From contig CAJTVI010000022.1 in NCBI GenBank assembly GCA_910579545.1, forward strand, positions 1 to 33,825: a stretch of DNA of 33,825 nt. The letters are read 5' to 3'. The notes beneath the pieces are model-generated. The model saw nothing but the letters and a program-made list of their open reading frames with translations, did no database searches and was not told the DNA's origin. Shown here in pieces: positions 1 through 8,159 of this stretch. The position numbers were made by a program, and so were the translations under genes. The stretch's first letter is position 1. Each line of letters opens with the position of its first letter. Source of the DNA: an uncultured Oscillospiraceae bacterium (GTDB lineage Bacteria > Bacillota > Clostridia > Oscillospirales > Ruminococcaceae).

Positions 1-61
1 CCCATAGGGGGACGCCGCCCGCGCCAAGCTTTATGGATGGTTTGCCGGCCCAAAGGGCCGC

Positions 62-745
62 TCAGCAGTCGTATTGCTCGCTGGTCAGGGCATACTGTTT
101 AGCGTTATGGGTATGCAGGCGGGTCACCGCCACCGCCGTAACCACATCCCCCGCGCGCAGGCTCTGGATGATCTGCTCGTGCTCCAGAACGGTCTGGCGC
201 ACCCGGGCGGCCTCCATGACATGGTACCTGCGGATGGCGTGCAGCTGTTCCAGCGTGCGCTGGAACATGGCATAGGCCATATGGTCGCTGCACAGCGAAT
301 ACTCCAGGGTGTGAAACTGCACGTTCAGCCCCAGCCGGCGCTCGCGCAGGCCCTGTTCGTCGTTTTCAAGGGCGGCGATTTCCCGGTTGATCCGCTCCAG
401 CTCGTCCAGCAGGGCGGGGCTGTACCCCTTTTGCAGGCACAGTTCCACCAGCAGGCTTTCCAGCGCGCACTGCACATCGTTAAGCTGGGCCATCAGGTCC
501 GAGGTGACCGCCATCACCGTGGCCCCGCGGTAGGGGTTCAGCTGAAGCAGCTGCTCGCCGCACAGCATATTAAAAGCCTCCCGCACCGGCATGCTGCTGA
601 CGCCGTAACGGTCGGCGATCTCCTTGACCGTGATCCGGCTGCCCGAGGCGATCCGCCGGCTGAGGATGTCGTCGCGTATCCTGTCCGCAATGCGGGCTGC
701 CATGGTTTTGCCGGCAATCTCCTGGTTGGGGTCGTCTGCCGCCAT
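62..745 (-). CDS. GntR-family (FadR/FCD-type) transcriptional regulator
   Basis: This is a DNA-binding regulator of about 227 residues. The N-terminal third reads as a GntR winged helix-turn-helix, with the family-typical stretch 'ITVKEIADRYGVSSMPVREA' at about residues 38-57. The rest is helical and resembles the FCD ligand-binding domain of FadR-type regulators, which bind small carboxylates. I chose the ATG at 745 because GGGAGGA precedes it by a normal distance; longer in-frame starts lack a site. It is divergent from the TRAP operon across a 364-base AT-rich gap holding palindromes, so it is probably the local repressor, released by the imported acid or an intermediate. Family call is confident; ligand and targets are inferred from position. 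Confidence 0.88.
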   Translation of the reverse strand: MAADDPNQEIAGKTMAARIADRIRDDILSRRIASGSRITVKEIADRYGVSSMPVREAFNMLCGEQLLQLNPYRGATVMAVTSDLMAQLNDVQCALESLLVELCLQKGYSPALLDELERINREIAALENDEQGLRERRLGLNVQFHTLEYSLCSDHMAYAMFQRTLEQLHAIRRYHVMEAARVRQTVLEHEQIIQSLRAGDVVTAVAVTRLHTHNAKQYALTSEQYDC

Positions 746-898
746 TCTCTCTTCCTCCCATGTGATCAAATTAGAGCCGGTGCAAAGCACGCGGGCGCGG
801 GGCGCGGGGATGCTGCTTTTATTTTATCGGAACAGGGGGCAAAAGTCAAACCCCCGCCCATTCCATCTCCCGGTAAAACGGCACGCCCATCGGTAAAA

Positions 899-914
899 TT
901 TGATATTTCTCAAA
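899..914. promoter_or_regulatory. possible operator palindrome near the gntR promoter
   Basis: TTTGA (899-903) and TCAAA (910-914) form a 5-base inverted repeat with a 6-base spacer in the AT-rich divergent region. It resembles the better palindrome at 1037-1055, whose outer TTTGA/TCAAA are 7 bases apart. A TTGACG on the minus strand (930-925) could be a -35 for the regulator gene, placing this palindrome about where its -10 would lie and suggesting autoregulation. No clean -10 is visible, so this is tentative. Confidence 0.3.
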
Positions 915-997
915 AACCGCATATCGTCAATATTGCTATTTATGGTTCGTAAATTTGTTGTAAAATGACAATCTTGTTGTTATTTTTCCCACAATTC

Positions 998-1026
998 TTG
1001 ACATATCTTATTTTTCAGCGTATCCT
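998..1026 (+). promoter_or_regulatory. SigA-type promoter of the TRAP/dehydratase operon
   Basis: A perfect -35 TTGACA (998-1003) is followed after exactly 17 bases by TATCCT (1021-1026), a 4/6 match to the -10. TATAAT follows immediately at 1027-1032, but at 23 bases it is too far from the -35. The first start codon is at 1110, giving a leader of about 75 bases. It sits in an AT-rich stretch inside a GC-rich region, as expected of a promoter. Confidence 0.65.
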
Positions 1027-1036
1027 TATAATCAAG

Positions 1037-1055
1037 ATTTGATCGAAAATCAAAT
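1037..1055. promoter_or_regulatory. candidate GntR operator palindrome
   Basis: ATTTGAT (1037-1043) and ATCAAAT (1049-1055) form a perfect 7-base inverted repeat around a 5-base centre, with further A/T pairing outside one mismatch. It lies just downstream of the -10, across the expected transcription start, a classic position for repression. FadR-type regulators bind short palindromes of about this size, so the divergent regulator is the natural ligand. Binding is inference. Confidence 0.55.
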
Positions 1056-1109
1056 TTTTATCAACCTGGCTCACCACCCGTGGGCCGCAACGAAACAGGA
1101 GGATTTTTC

Positions 1110-2159
1110 ATGAAAAAGAAACTGCTTGCACTCGTGCTTGCCGCAGCAATGGCCCTGAGCCTTGCCGCCTGCGGCGGCTCTGCTTCTTCCCAGCCCGCGG
1201 CGAGCACCCCGCCGGCCGACGCGCCCAGCGCCCCGGCCGAGCCTGCCGCCGAACCCCTGACCTTTAAGGTCTCCTACGCCGAGAGCGAGGACAGCATCTT
1301 TGGCCAGGTGATCAACGCCGCCTTTGAGAAGATCACGGCCGAAACCGATGGGCGGCTGGTATTTGAGATCTACGCCAACAACCAGCTGGGCTCGATCACC
1401 GACATGCTGGAGCAGATGCGTGCCGGCGCGCCCATGATCTGCTCGATGGGCTTTGACAACCTGGGCGACCTTGTGCCCGACTTTGCCCCCGCCTCCTTCC
1501 CCTATGTGTTCAACGACCTGTACGAGGTGCAGGCGCTGGCCAAGTCCGACTGGATCGCCAACATTGAGAGCCAGCTGGTAAGCCTGGATGTACAGCCCAT
1601 GTGCTACGGCGCCATCGGCTACCGCCATTTCATCAGCACCTTCCCGATCTCCAGCGCGGCCGACTGCAAGGGCCATATCATGCGCATGGGCCCCTCGGCC
1701 GCCGCGCAGGGCTTTATCACCGTAATGGACGGCACCCCCACCACCACTACCTGGGCCGACAACTACTCGCTGCTGCAAACCGGCGTGATCGAGTCCTGCG
1801 AGGCCCCGCTCTCGCTGCTGCTCAGCTCCTCGCTGAACGAGGTGTGTGACTACCTGTGCCTGTCCGGCCATTTTGTCAACCCCTTCTCGCTCTGCATCAA
1901 CCCCTCCTACTGGCAGCAGATCTCGCCCGAGGACCAGGCCGTTGTAAAGAGCGTGCTGGCCGACGCCTGCGTGGAGATGGCCGACAAGGCGATGGAGTCT
2001 GAGGCGGACTTTATCCAGCAGTTCAAGGATCTTGGCGTGACCGTGTCCGAGGCGGACAAGGCCAGCTTTGGCGCCGTGGTGCCCGAACTGTTCAAGCTGC
2101 TGGAACTGGATCCCGGCATCTACGACGACATCCGCGCCGCCATCGACGCCAACAAATAA
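1110..2159 (+). CDS. dctP: TRAP transporter substrate-binding lipoprotein (DctP family)
   Basis: This 349-residue extracytoplasmic binding protein delivers an organic acid to the DctQM permease. It begins with Lys residues, a hydrophobic segment and a lipobox LAAC (Cys21), so it should be a lipoprotein on the outer face of the membrane. An Ala/Pro/Ser-rich linker precedes the mature domain. The DctP core is recognisable: 'IMRMGPS' with Arg192 aligns with the family's carboxylate-binding Arg, and 'YSLLQTGVIESCEAP' matches the conserved YxxLQTGVVDGxExP block. The start at 1110 has AGGAGGA six bases upstream. It is the first gene of the operon. The substrate is not readable from sequence; the adjacent dehydratases suggest a sugar acid. 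Confidence 0.92.
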   Translation: MKKKLLALVLAAAMALSLAACGGSASSQPAASTPPADAPSAPAEPAAEPLTFKVSYAESEDSIFGQVINAAFEKITAETDGRLVFEIYANNQLGSITDMLEQMRAGAPMICSMGFDNLGDLVPDFAPASFPYVFNDLYEVQALAKSDWIANIESQLVSLDVQPMCYGAIGYRHFISTFPISSAADCKGHIMRMGPSAAAQGFITVMDGTPTTTTWADNYSLLQTGVIESCEAPLSLLLSSSLNEVCDYLCLSGHFVNPFSLCINPSYWQQISPEDQAVVKSVLADACVEMADKAMESEADFIQQFKDLGVTVSEADKASFGAVVPELFKLLELDPGIYDDIRAAIDANK

Positions 2160-2197
2160 CCCGACGGCAGCCCTGCCGCCAAACGCGTGCCGATCCT

Positions 2198-2239
2198 GCG
2201 GGCCGCCGGAGCCTCCGGCTTTGGCGGCCCGCATTTTTT
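2198..2239 (+). terminator. intra-operon hairpin plus T-run (partial terminator)
   Basis: GCGGGCCGCC (2198-2207) pairs perfectly with GGCGGCCCGC (2223-2232); the loop contains a further GGAG/CTCC stem, and six Ts follow at 2234-2239. It has the form of an intrinsic terminator but lies between binding-protein and permease genes of one transporter. The simplest reading is partial termination that keeps binding-protein mRNA in excess. Confidence 0.75.
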
Positions 2240-2300
2240 GAGAGGGCGGCCCGCCCTGGCCGCGCCGGGGCTGCCCTGTTTTGAAAGGAGGCGTCATCTG

Positions 2301-2816
2301 ATGCAAACACGCGCGCAAAAAACGCTTTGCTGGGTGCTGCTGCGCATCCCGGAGCTGGTCAGCGCCGCCGCCCTGATCTTTGCCATTACCCTTACCGTGA
2401 TCAACGCCTTTACCCGGTACTGCCTCCACTTTACCATCAAGGGTTCGGACGAACTGATCTGCATCGCCTTTGCCTGGATGGTCTTCCCGGGGGCCGCGGC
2501 GGCCTTCCGCCGCAGGATGCACTATGGCATCGACCTGGTGGTGGGGCTGTTTCCGCCCAGGGGCCGGGCCGTGATCGAGCTGGTCACCCAGGGGCTGATC
2601 GCCTTTATCCTGTGTACCCTCACCTATCTCAGCGGCGTTTTGCTGGCCAACGTAGGGGAAAAGATCATGACCGCCACCCGCATCTCCTACCGTGTGCTGG
2701 ACAGCGGGCTCTTTGTGGGCTTTTTGCTGATGGCCGCCTACTCGATCGTCTTTTTTGTGCAGGACCTGCGGGCGCTGCCCAAAAAACTGAGCGGTAAAGG
2801 GGGCGCCAAGGCATGA
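2301..2816 (+). CDS. dctQ: TRAP transporter small permease subunit (DctQ family)
   Basis: This 171-residue membrane protein is the small subunit of a TRAP transporter, which pairs with the large DctM subunit in sodium- or proton-coupled uptake. Four hydrophobic segments are visible, at about residues 15-35, 50-68, 90-112 and 130-152, the family's usual topology. A charged loop after segment two ('FRRRMHYGIDL') matches the DctQ pattern of Arg-rich sequence followed by H-x-x-x-D. The start at 2301 has AAGGAGG at normal spacing; upstream in-frame codons run back through the terminator hairpin and are rejected. Its stop overlaps the dctM start by four bases (ATGA), implying translational coupling. 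Confidence 0.9.
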   Translation: MQTRAQKTLCWVLLRIPELVSAAALIFAITLTVINAFTRYCLHFTIKGSDELICIAFAWMVFPGAAAAFRRRMHYGIDLVVGLFPPRGRAVIELVTQGLIAFILCTLTYLSGVLLANVGEKIMTATRISYRVLDSGLFVGFLLMAAYSIVFFVQDLRALPKKLSGKGGAKA

Positions 2817-4114
2817 ATATCAATATCTGGCTTCCGGTTGCCTGCATCGTTGCGCTTGCCGTGATGAACATCCCGATCTGGCTGTCCATTTTGGGGGGCG
2901 TGCTGCCCTATTTCATCATCCTGCAGCCCACCCTGCCCATCCAGGTGGCGGTACAGCGGGTAGTGGCGGTAACCGAGTCCTCCTCCTACCTTGCCATCCC
3001 CTTTTTTGTTACGGCCGGCGCCATTATGAACTACGCCGGCATCTCCAGCCGGCTTTTGGACCTTGCGGACGGGCTGGTGGGCCACCTCACCGGCGGCCTG
3101 GGGCATGTAAACGTCCTCCTGAGCGTTTTGATGGGCGGCATCTCGGGTTCGGCCGCGGCCGACGCCGCCATGGAGAGCAAGATCCTGGTGCCCGAGATGA
3201 CCAAGCGCGGCTACGACCGTGAGTTCAGCGCCGCGGTGACCATCGCCTCCTCCCTCATCACCCCCATCATCCCGCCCGGCATGGGGCTGATCGTGTTTGC
3301 CTTTGCCACCCAGATCTCGGTAGGGCGCATGTTCGCGGCGGGCTATGTGCCGGGCCTGTTGTGCATGGTGCTGATGATGGCCTACGTCTGGTTTGTCTCC
3401 AAGAAAAAGGGCTACAAGGGCTCACGGGAGCATATGGCCGGCGGCCGGGAACTGCTGCGGCTGTTCCGGCGGGCCTTCTGGGCGCTGCTCATCCCATTCG
3501 GCATCCTGTTTGGGCTGCGCGGGGGCATGTTTACCGCCACCGAGGCCGGCGCCATCTGCGCCTGGTATGCCCTGATCATCGGCGTTTTTGTGTACAGGGA
3601 GATCAAGCCCCGGCATCTCTGGCCGATCCTGAAGGAATCGGTGCTTGGCACCGCCACCGTTATGATCCTGATCTGCTCGGCGGGGGCGCTTTCCTACTTC
3701 CTTACCTACGAGCGGGTGCCGCAGGCCTTGTCGGACGCGATGCTGGGCATGAACCTGAACAAGGTCAGCTTTTTGCTGATGGTCAACCTGCTGCTGCTGG
3801 TGATCGGCATGTTTATGGAGGGCGGCGCGCCGCAGGTCATCCTTGGCCCGCTGCTGATGCCCATTGCGCTGGAACTTGGCATTGACCCCATCCAGTTTGG
3901 CATTATGTTCGTGTTCAATCTGGGCATCGGCAATATGTCCCCGCCCTTTGGCATTGTGCTGTACCAGGTCACCGGGCTGCTGGGCCTCAAATTTACCAAG
4001 GTGGCCAAGGCCTGCCTGCCCTTTATCGGCATCATGATCCTGGTGCTGATGGTCATCACCTTCTGCCCCGGCATCGTGCTGATGATCCCCAATTTGATCT
4101 ACGGCGCAGCGTAA
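2813..4114 (+). CDS. dctM: TRAP transporter large permease subunit (DctM family)
   Basis: This 433-residue protein is the transport-catalysing subunit, with about 12 hydrophobic segments. Recognisable DctM features are 'IPFFVTAGAIMNYAG' near residue 60, 'GGISGSAAADAAM' near 105, 'LITPIIPPGMGLIVFA' near 145, 'TATEAGAICAWYAL' near 245 and 'GNMSPPFGIVLY' near 375. The Gly/Ser/Pro-rich breaks belong to the helical hairpins that bind substrate and cation in DctM/IT-superfamily elevators. Length matches the usual 425-435 residues. It overlaps dctQ by four bases and is followed after 54 bases by the dehydrogenase with its own AAAGGAG, so it belongs to the same operon. The family call is firm; substrate unknown. 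Confidence 0.94.
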   Translation: MNINIWLPVACIVALAVMNIPIWLSILGGVLPYFIILQPTLPIQVAVQRVVAVTESSSYLAIPFFVTAGAIMNYAGISSRLLDLADGLVGHLTGGLGHVNVLLSVLMGGISGSAAADAAMESKILVPEMTKRGYDREFSAAVTIASSLITPIIPPGMGLIVFAFATQISVGRMFAAGYVPGLLCMVLMMAYVWFVSKKKGYKGSREHMAGGRELLRLFRRAFWALLIPFGILFGLRGGMFTATEAGAICAWYALIIGVFVYREIKPRHLWPILKESVLGTATVMILICSAGALSYFLTYERVPQALSDAMLGMNLNKVSFLLMVNLLLLVIGMFMEGGAPQVILGPLLMPIALELGIDPIQFGIMFVFNLGIGNMSPPFGIVLYQVTGLLGLKFTKVAKACLPFIGIMILVLMVITFCPGIVLMIPNLIYGAA

Positions 4115-4168
4115 ACCGCCCGCCGCCGGCCCGGCGGAACCGGGCAACAAACAAAGGAGAACGCTGCT

Positions 4169-4972
4169 ATGACAAAAACCGTTGTGATCACCGGCGCCAC
4201 CACCGGCACCGGGTACTGCATTGCACAAAAATTTGCCAATAACGGATACAACGTCTGCATCACCAGCCGGGATGACGCCCGCGCCAAGGAGGCCGCAAAG
4301 CGGCTGAAGGCGGAGGCCGGCGGCGATATCCGCACCTTTGGCTACGGCCTGGAGGTGCTCAACGAGCCGCAGATGGCCGCCATGTTTGAGGAATTGCGCT
4401 CGGCCGGCTGCCCGGTGAGCACCCTGGTGCTGGTGGCGGCCAACATGGGCATCAATATGCCGGACTTTTTTGAGGTGGATTTTAAGGACTGGATCCGGGT
4501 GATCGACACCAACATTGGCTGGAACTTTATGTTTGCGCGGCAGGCTGCCCGGCAGATGGCCGAGCTTGGCGGCGGCGCGATCGTGGTGATCGGCTCGGTC
4601 AACGGCATCCGCACCACCAAAAACCGCAGCGCCTACTGCACCTCCAAATCCGGCCTGCACGGGCTGGCCCGCAACCTCGCGGTGGAACTTGGGCCGCTGC
4701 ACATCCGGGTAAACACGGTGGTGGCCGGCGGCATCAAGACCGCCCGCTACTACGCCCGGCCCGAGATCCAAAATTCGCCCCACAACAAAAACCCCCTGGG
4801 GGATATTGCCGAGTTTGCCGACATTGCCAACGCCGCCTATTTTTTGGCGGACGACGAGCAGGCGCGCATCATTACCGGGGCCGAGCTTGCGGTGGACGGC
4901 GGCAGCCTGGCCCAGTTTGTGTACGAGGAGAGCGGCATCAAGCTGGCGGACGGCGCCGTAATTGCCGACTGA
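4169..4972 (+). CDS. short-chain dehydrogenase/reductase (SDR)
   Basis: This 267-residue NAD(P)-dependent oxidoreductase is of classical SDR length. The cofactor motif is TGATTGTG at residues 9-16. The catalytic set is Ser in 'IGSVNG' and YCTSK (YxxxK), with 'VNTVVAGGIKT' in place of the common VNxxxPG and an 'AELAVDGG' ending typical of the family. The usual NNAG structural motif is replaced by 'AANMG', so the Asn that supports the proton relay is shifted or lost. AAAGGAG precedes the start. Its place between transporter and dehydratase genes suggests it interconverts a sugar acid and a keto acid, as gluconate 5-dehydrogenases do. That substrate class is inference. Confidence 0.88.
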   Translation: MTKTVVITGATTGTGYCIAQKFANNGYNVCITSRDDARAKEAAKRLKAEAGGDIRTFGYGLEVLNEPQMAAMFEELRSAGCPVSTLVLVAANMGINMPDFFEVDFKDWIRVIDTNIGWNFMFARQAARQMAELGGGAIVVIGSVNGIRTTKNRSAYCTSKSGLHGLARNLAVELGPLHIRVNTVVAGGIKTARYYARPEIQNSPHNKNPLGDIAEFADIANAAYFLADDEQARIITGAELAVDGGSLAQFVYEESGIKLADGAVIAD

Positions 4973-5003
4973 GCCGTATTGGCCAAAAAGGAGGCTATCG
5001 CCA

Positions 5004-5708
5004 ATGAAAGGTCTCTGGCTTGGGCAGGCGGGGTTTTTGTTCTGCGCCCAAAACGGCGCCTGCGCAATGGTGGACCCATACCTTTCCAACGCCCTGCGCG
5101 AGAGCGAGGGGGAGGCCTATACCCGCGAGGTACCGGCCGATCCGCGCTTTTTGCGCGCGCCGGACATCCTGGTGCTCACCCACTGCCATGCCGACCACAT
5201 GGACCCCGCCACCCTCGGCGCGCTGTTTGCGCCCGGGCAAAAGCGGATGACCGTGCTGGCCCCGGCGGGGGTGTTCCCCTTTTTGCGGGAGCACTGGCCC
5301 GGCGCGGCGGAGTACATCCTGTTCACCCCGGGCACCGAGGTCACCCTGCTGGGGATGCGTTTTATCGCGCAGTACGCCGCCCACAGCGACCCCCACGCCA
5401 TCGGCCTTGTGCTGGAGGCGGACGGCCGGCGGGTATACCACACAGGCGACACCCTGTACCACCGGCGGGTGCTGCAAAACGCGCCGGCCGGGCTGGATCT
5501 TTTGATCCTGCCCATCAATGGCCGGGGCAACAATATGAACGCAGAGGACGCGGCCCGCATGGCCCGTCAGCTTGCCCCAAAAGCGGTGCTGCCCATGCAT
5601 TGGGATATGTTTTCCGCCTTTGGCTGCGACCCCGGGCCCTTTGGCGGGCTGCTGGCCGGCGTTTTGCCGGTGCTGATGCCGCGCCACTATGAATATTTTA
5701 CGATTTGA
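5004..5708 (+). CDS. metallo-beta-lactamase-fold hydrolase, UlaG-like
   Basis: This 234-residue cytoplasmic protein has the metal motif THCHADHMD (His60, His62, Asp64, His65), followed by 'AAHSDPHAIG', 'YHTGDTLYH' and a late 'LPMHWDMF'. The HWDMF block and short length recall the UlaG group, whose founder is L-ascorbate-6-phosphate lactonase, rather than glyoxalases or beta-lactamases. The start at 5004 has AAAGGAGG at about 10 bases. It lies 31 bases after the SDR gene and 12 bases before the first dehydratase. A lactonase would open the lactone made when a sugar is oxidised, or admit a lactone substrate to the pathway. The role is inferred from family and neighbours. Confidence 0.8.
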   Translation: MKGLWLGQAGFLFCAQNGACAMVDPYLSNALRESEGEAYTREVPADPRFLRAPDILVLTHCHADHMDPATLGALFAPGQKRMTVLAPAGVFPFLREHWPGAAEYILFTPGTEVTLLGMRFIAQYAAHSDPHAIGLVLEADGRRVYHTGDTLYHRRVLQNAPAGLDLLILPINGRGNNMNAEDAARMARQLAPKAVLPMHWDMFSAFGCDPGPFGGLLAGVLPVLMPRHYEYFTI

Positions 5709-5720
5709 TGGGAGTTTTCT

Positions 5721-6893
5721 ATGAAAATTACCGATATAAAAACCTTCTGCGTGTTCACCTTCCGCACCAATTATGTCTTTGTAAAGGTGGAAACCGACGA
5801 GGGGATCAGCGGCGTTGGCGAGGGTACGCTGGAATACAAGGAGCATGCGCTGCTGGGCGCGCTGGAGGACATCCGGCGTGTGCTGATCGGGCAGGACCCG
5901 CGCGAGGTCGAGCGGATCTGCGCCGGGCTGTACCGGGATTCCTACTGGCGGGTGGGGCCGGTGCTGCAAAGCGCTGTTTCGGCTGTAAACATTGCTTTGT
6001 GGGATATCAAGGCAAAGCGGTGCGGGGTGCCGGTGTACGAGATGCTGGGCGGCCGGGTGCGGGATTCCATCCGCATGTATGCCAACGTCTGGTTTGCCGG
6101 GGCAAAGACCCCGGACGAATTTGCCGCCGCGGCCCAAAAGGCCGCCGCCATGGGGATCACCGCCCTCAAGTGGGACCCCTTTGGCAAGGCGTACTTAACC
6201 ATGACCCACGAGGAGTTTACCCAGGCAATGACCACCGTGGAGGCGGTGCGGGGCGCGGTGGGCAGCGGGGTGGACCTGCTGATCGAGGGGCACGGCCGGT
6301 TTGACATTGCCACCGGCATCAAGGCAGCCCGGGCGCTTGCGCCCTTTTCGCCCCTGTTTTTTGAGGAACCCACCCCGCCGGACAGCCTGGACGCGCTGGC
6401 CGAGGTGCACCGCCGCTCGCCGGTGCCCATTGCGGCCGGCGAGCGGCTGTACAGCGTAAGCCAGTTTGCCGAGTTTGCGGCCAAGGGCTGTGCCGACTAT
6501 GCCCAGCCCGACGTGAGCCACTGCGGCGGCATCTCGGCCCTCTTAAAGATGGCGGCCATTGCGCAGCCCCACTACCTGGCGCTTGCCCCCCACAATCCCA
6601 GCGGGCCGGTGGCCAACGCCGCCACCCTGCACCTGGCCGCAAGCCTGCCGGAATTTCGCATTTTGGAGATCTGCCTTACCGATGTGGAATGGCGCAAGGA
6701 GCTGACCGACGAGCAGGTCGTTTTTGAAAACGGCTGCATCCGCATCCCGCAGGGGCCGGGCCTTGGGCTTTCGCTGCGGGAGGAAAACTGCAAAAAATAC
6801 CCCTTCCAGCCGGTAGACCTGCGGCATTACAAGGGTACCCTGACCGACGTGCGCCCGCAGGGCGGAAGCAGCACCTATTTTACGGGGCTTTGA
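5721..6893 (+). CDS. enolase-superfamily sugar-acid dehydratase (MR subgroup), variant metal site
   Basis: This 390-residue protein has an N-terminal capping domain (residues 1 to about 125, 'VKVETDEGISGVGEG') and a TIM barrel. Family residues line up with the D-galactonate dehydratase layout: Lys150 (KWD), Glu189, His191 (EGHGR), Glu215 (FFEEP), Glu241 (AAGERL) and His291 (APHNPSGP). These are the residues that bind magnesium, abstract the alpha proton and eliminate water from an aldonic or uronic acid. Position 189 is Glu where galactonate dehydratase has Asp. GGGAG precedes the ATG. It lies 13 bases before the second dehydratase and keeps identical spacing of active-site residues, so the two are paralogues with probably different stereo-preference. 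Substrate unknown. Confidence 0.88.
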   Translation: MKITDIKTFCVFTFRTNYVFVKVETDEGISGVGEGTLEYKEHALLGALEDIRRVLIGQDPREVERICAGLYRDSYWRVGPVLQSAVSAVNIALWDIKAKRCGVPVYEMLGGRVRDSIRMYANVWFAGAKTPDEFAAAAQKAAAMGITALKWDPFGKAYLTMTHEEFTQAMTTVEAVRGAVGSGVDLLIEGHGRFDIATGIKAARALAPFSPLFFEEPTPPDSLDALAEVHRRSPVPIAAGERLYSVSQFAEFAAKGCADYAQPDVSHCGGISALLKMAAIAQPHYLALAPHNPSGPVANAATLHLAASLPEFRILEICLTDVEWRKELTDEQVVFENGCIRIPQGPGLGLSLREENCKKYPFQPVDLRHYKGTLTDVRPQGGSSTYFTGL

Positions 6894-6906
6894 GAGGAGG
6901 ATTTGA

Positions 6907-8061
6907 ATGAAGATCACCGGGCTGAAAACCTTTCACATCCGCCCCCGCTGGCTGTTTTTGAAGATCGAGACTGACGAGGGGATCACCGGCTGGGGCGAGC
7001 CGGTGATGGAGGGCCGCGCGCGCACGGTGGAAACGGCCATTGAGGAGCTTCGCGGGGTGCTGGTGGGGGCCGACCCGCTGCGCATCGGGCATTTATGGCA
7101 GGTGATGTACCGCGGCAGCTTTTACAGGGGCGGGCCGATCCTGCTCAGCGCCATTTCGGGCATCGAGCAGGCCTTGTGGGACATCAAGGGCCAATACTAC
7201 GGCGCGCCGGTTTACGAACTGCTGGGCGGCGCCTGCCGTGACCGGGTGCGGATGTACGGCCACCTCAAGCCCACCGCCCAGGCGGCGGATTTTCCGCTGA
7301 AAGAGATGCTTGCCATTACCGACCAGCGGCTGGCCGCCGGCTTTACCGTGATGAAGTATTCGGTCATCCCGCCCATCCGCCCCATCGACAGCCTTGCCAT
7401 GGTGGACAAGGTAACCGAGCGGTTTGCCGCCGTGCGCGAGCGGGTGGGCCGGGAGGTGGACCTTGCCATTGATTTCCACGGCCGGGTCAGCCCGGCCATG
7501 TCGGTACGGCTGCTGAAGGCGCTGGAGCCCTACTACCCCCTGTTTGTGGAGGAGCCGGCCCTTCCGGAAAATGTGGACGAGATGGTGCGCATTGCCCGCT
7601 CCACCAGCATCCCCATTGCGGCGGGCGAGCGGCTGTTTACCCGCTGGGGCTACCGCGAACTAATCGAAAAGCAGGCGGTGGCGGTGGTGCAGCCGGACCT
7701 TTGCCACTGCGGCGGCATTTTGGAGGCGCGGTTTATTGCCGCCATGGCCGAGACCTACCATATGCAGGCCGCCCCGCACAACCCCCTGGGGCCGATCTCG
7801 CTGGCGGCCTGCCTGCAGCTGGACGCCTGCCTGCCCAACCTGCTGGCGCAGGAGCATCCCGGCATGCCGGATGGCAGCGACCTTGGCCGGGGCATCCTGA
7901 AAACGCCGTTCTGCATTGGGCCGGACGGCTGCATCCGCATCCCGCAGGGGCCGGGCCTTGGCATCGAGGTGGACGAGGCGGCGCTGGAGGCCCTGCGCTT
8001 TGACGGCCGCTGGGACACCCCCCACCTCTTTTTTGAGGACGGCAGCATGGCCGACTGGTAA
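6907..8061 (+). CDS. dgoD: D-galactonate dehydratase-like enolase-superfamily enzyme
   Basis: This 384-residue protein closely resembles E. coli DgoD (about 382 residues) from the first residues: 'FLKIETDEGITGWGEPVMEG', then 'GRARTVE' and 'FYRGGPILLSAISG'. Catalytic and metal residues are Lys150, Asp189 and His191 (DFHGRV), Glu215 (VEEPA), Glu241 (AAGERLF) and His291 (APHNPLGP), each six positions after the DgoD numbering. DgoD converts D-galactonate to 2-keto-3-deoxygalactonate. Mid-barrel sequence after Lys150 differs from DgoD, so a related aldonate is possible. AGAGGAGG precedes the start. A strong terminator follows. No 2-keto-3-deoxygalactonate kinase or aldolase is in the window. The gene symbol denotes closest family, not proven substrate. 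Confidence 0.8.
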   Translation: MKITGLKTFHIRPRWLFLKIETDEGITGWGEPVMEGRARTVETAIEELRGVLVGADPLRIGHLWQVMYRGSFYRGGPILLSAISGIEQALWDIKGQYYGAPVYELLGGACRDRVRMYGHLKPTAQAADFPLKEMLAITDQRLAAGFTVMKYSVIPPIRPIDSLAMVDKVTERFAAVRERVGREVDLAIDFHGRVSPAMSVRLLKALEPYYPLFVEEPALPENVDEMVRIARSTSIPIAAGERLFTRWGYRELIEKQAVAVVQPDLCHCGGILEARFIAAMAETYHMQAAPHNPLGPISLAACLQLDACLPNLLAQEHPGMPDGSDLGRGILKTPFCIGPDGCIRIPQGPGLGIEVDEAALEALRFDGRWDTPHLFFEDGSMADW

Positions 8062-8089
8062 GGCCCCCAAACACTCACACGCAAAGCGA

Positions 8090-8132
8090 TGCCGGGCCGC
8101 CCCGCAGGGGGCGGCCCGGCACCGGCTTTTTT
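8090..8132 (+). terminator. intrinsic terminator after the dehydratase genes
   Basis: A perfect 14-base stem, 8090-8103 with 8108-8121 (TGCCGGGCCGCCCC and its complement), has a 4-base loop and is followed by six Ts at 8127-8132. It lies 28 bases after the dgoD-like stop and before the epimerase gene, which has no obvious promoter of its own and so probably depends on read-through. Confidence 0.85.
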
Positions 8133-8159
8133 GCCAAAGAGGAGGAGAGGTTTTTGTGC

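Noticed and set aside
46..60. Terminator after the GntR gene
   Set aside because: CGGCCC-AAA-GGGCCG is a neat hairpin just past the stop, but lacks a T-run and is close to the window edge.
1071..2522. A 483-codon minus-strand open frame over dctP and dctQ
   Set aside because: Antisense to clear TRAP genes; no family motif and it overlaps the operon promoter.
3422..5089. A 555-codon open frame on the minus strand over dctM and the SDR gene
   Set aside because: Same antisense effect; no ribosome site and a composition typical of mirror frames.
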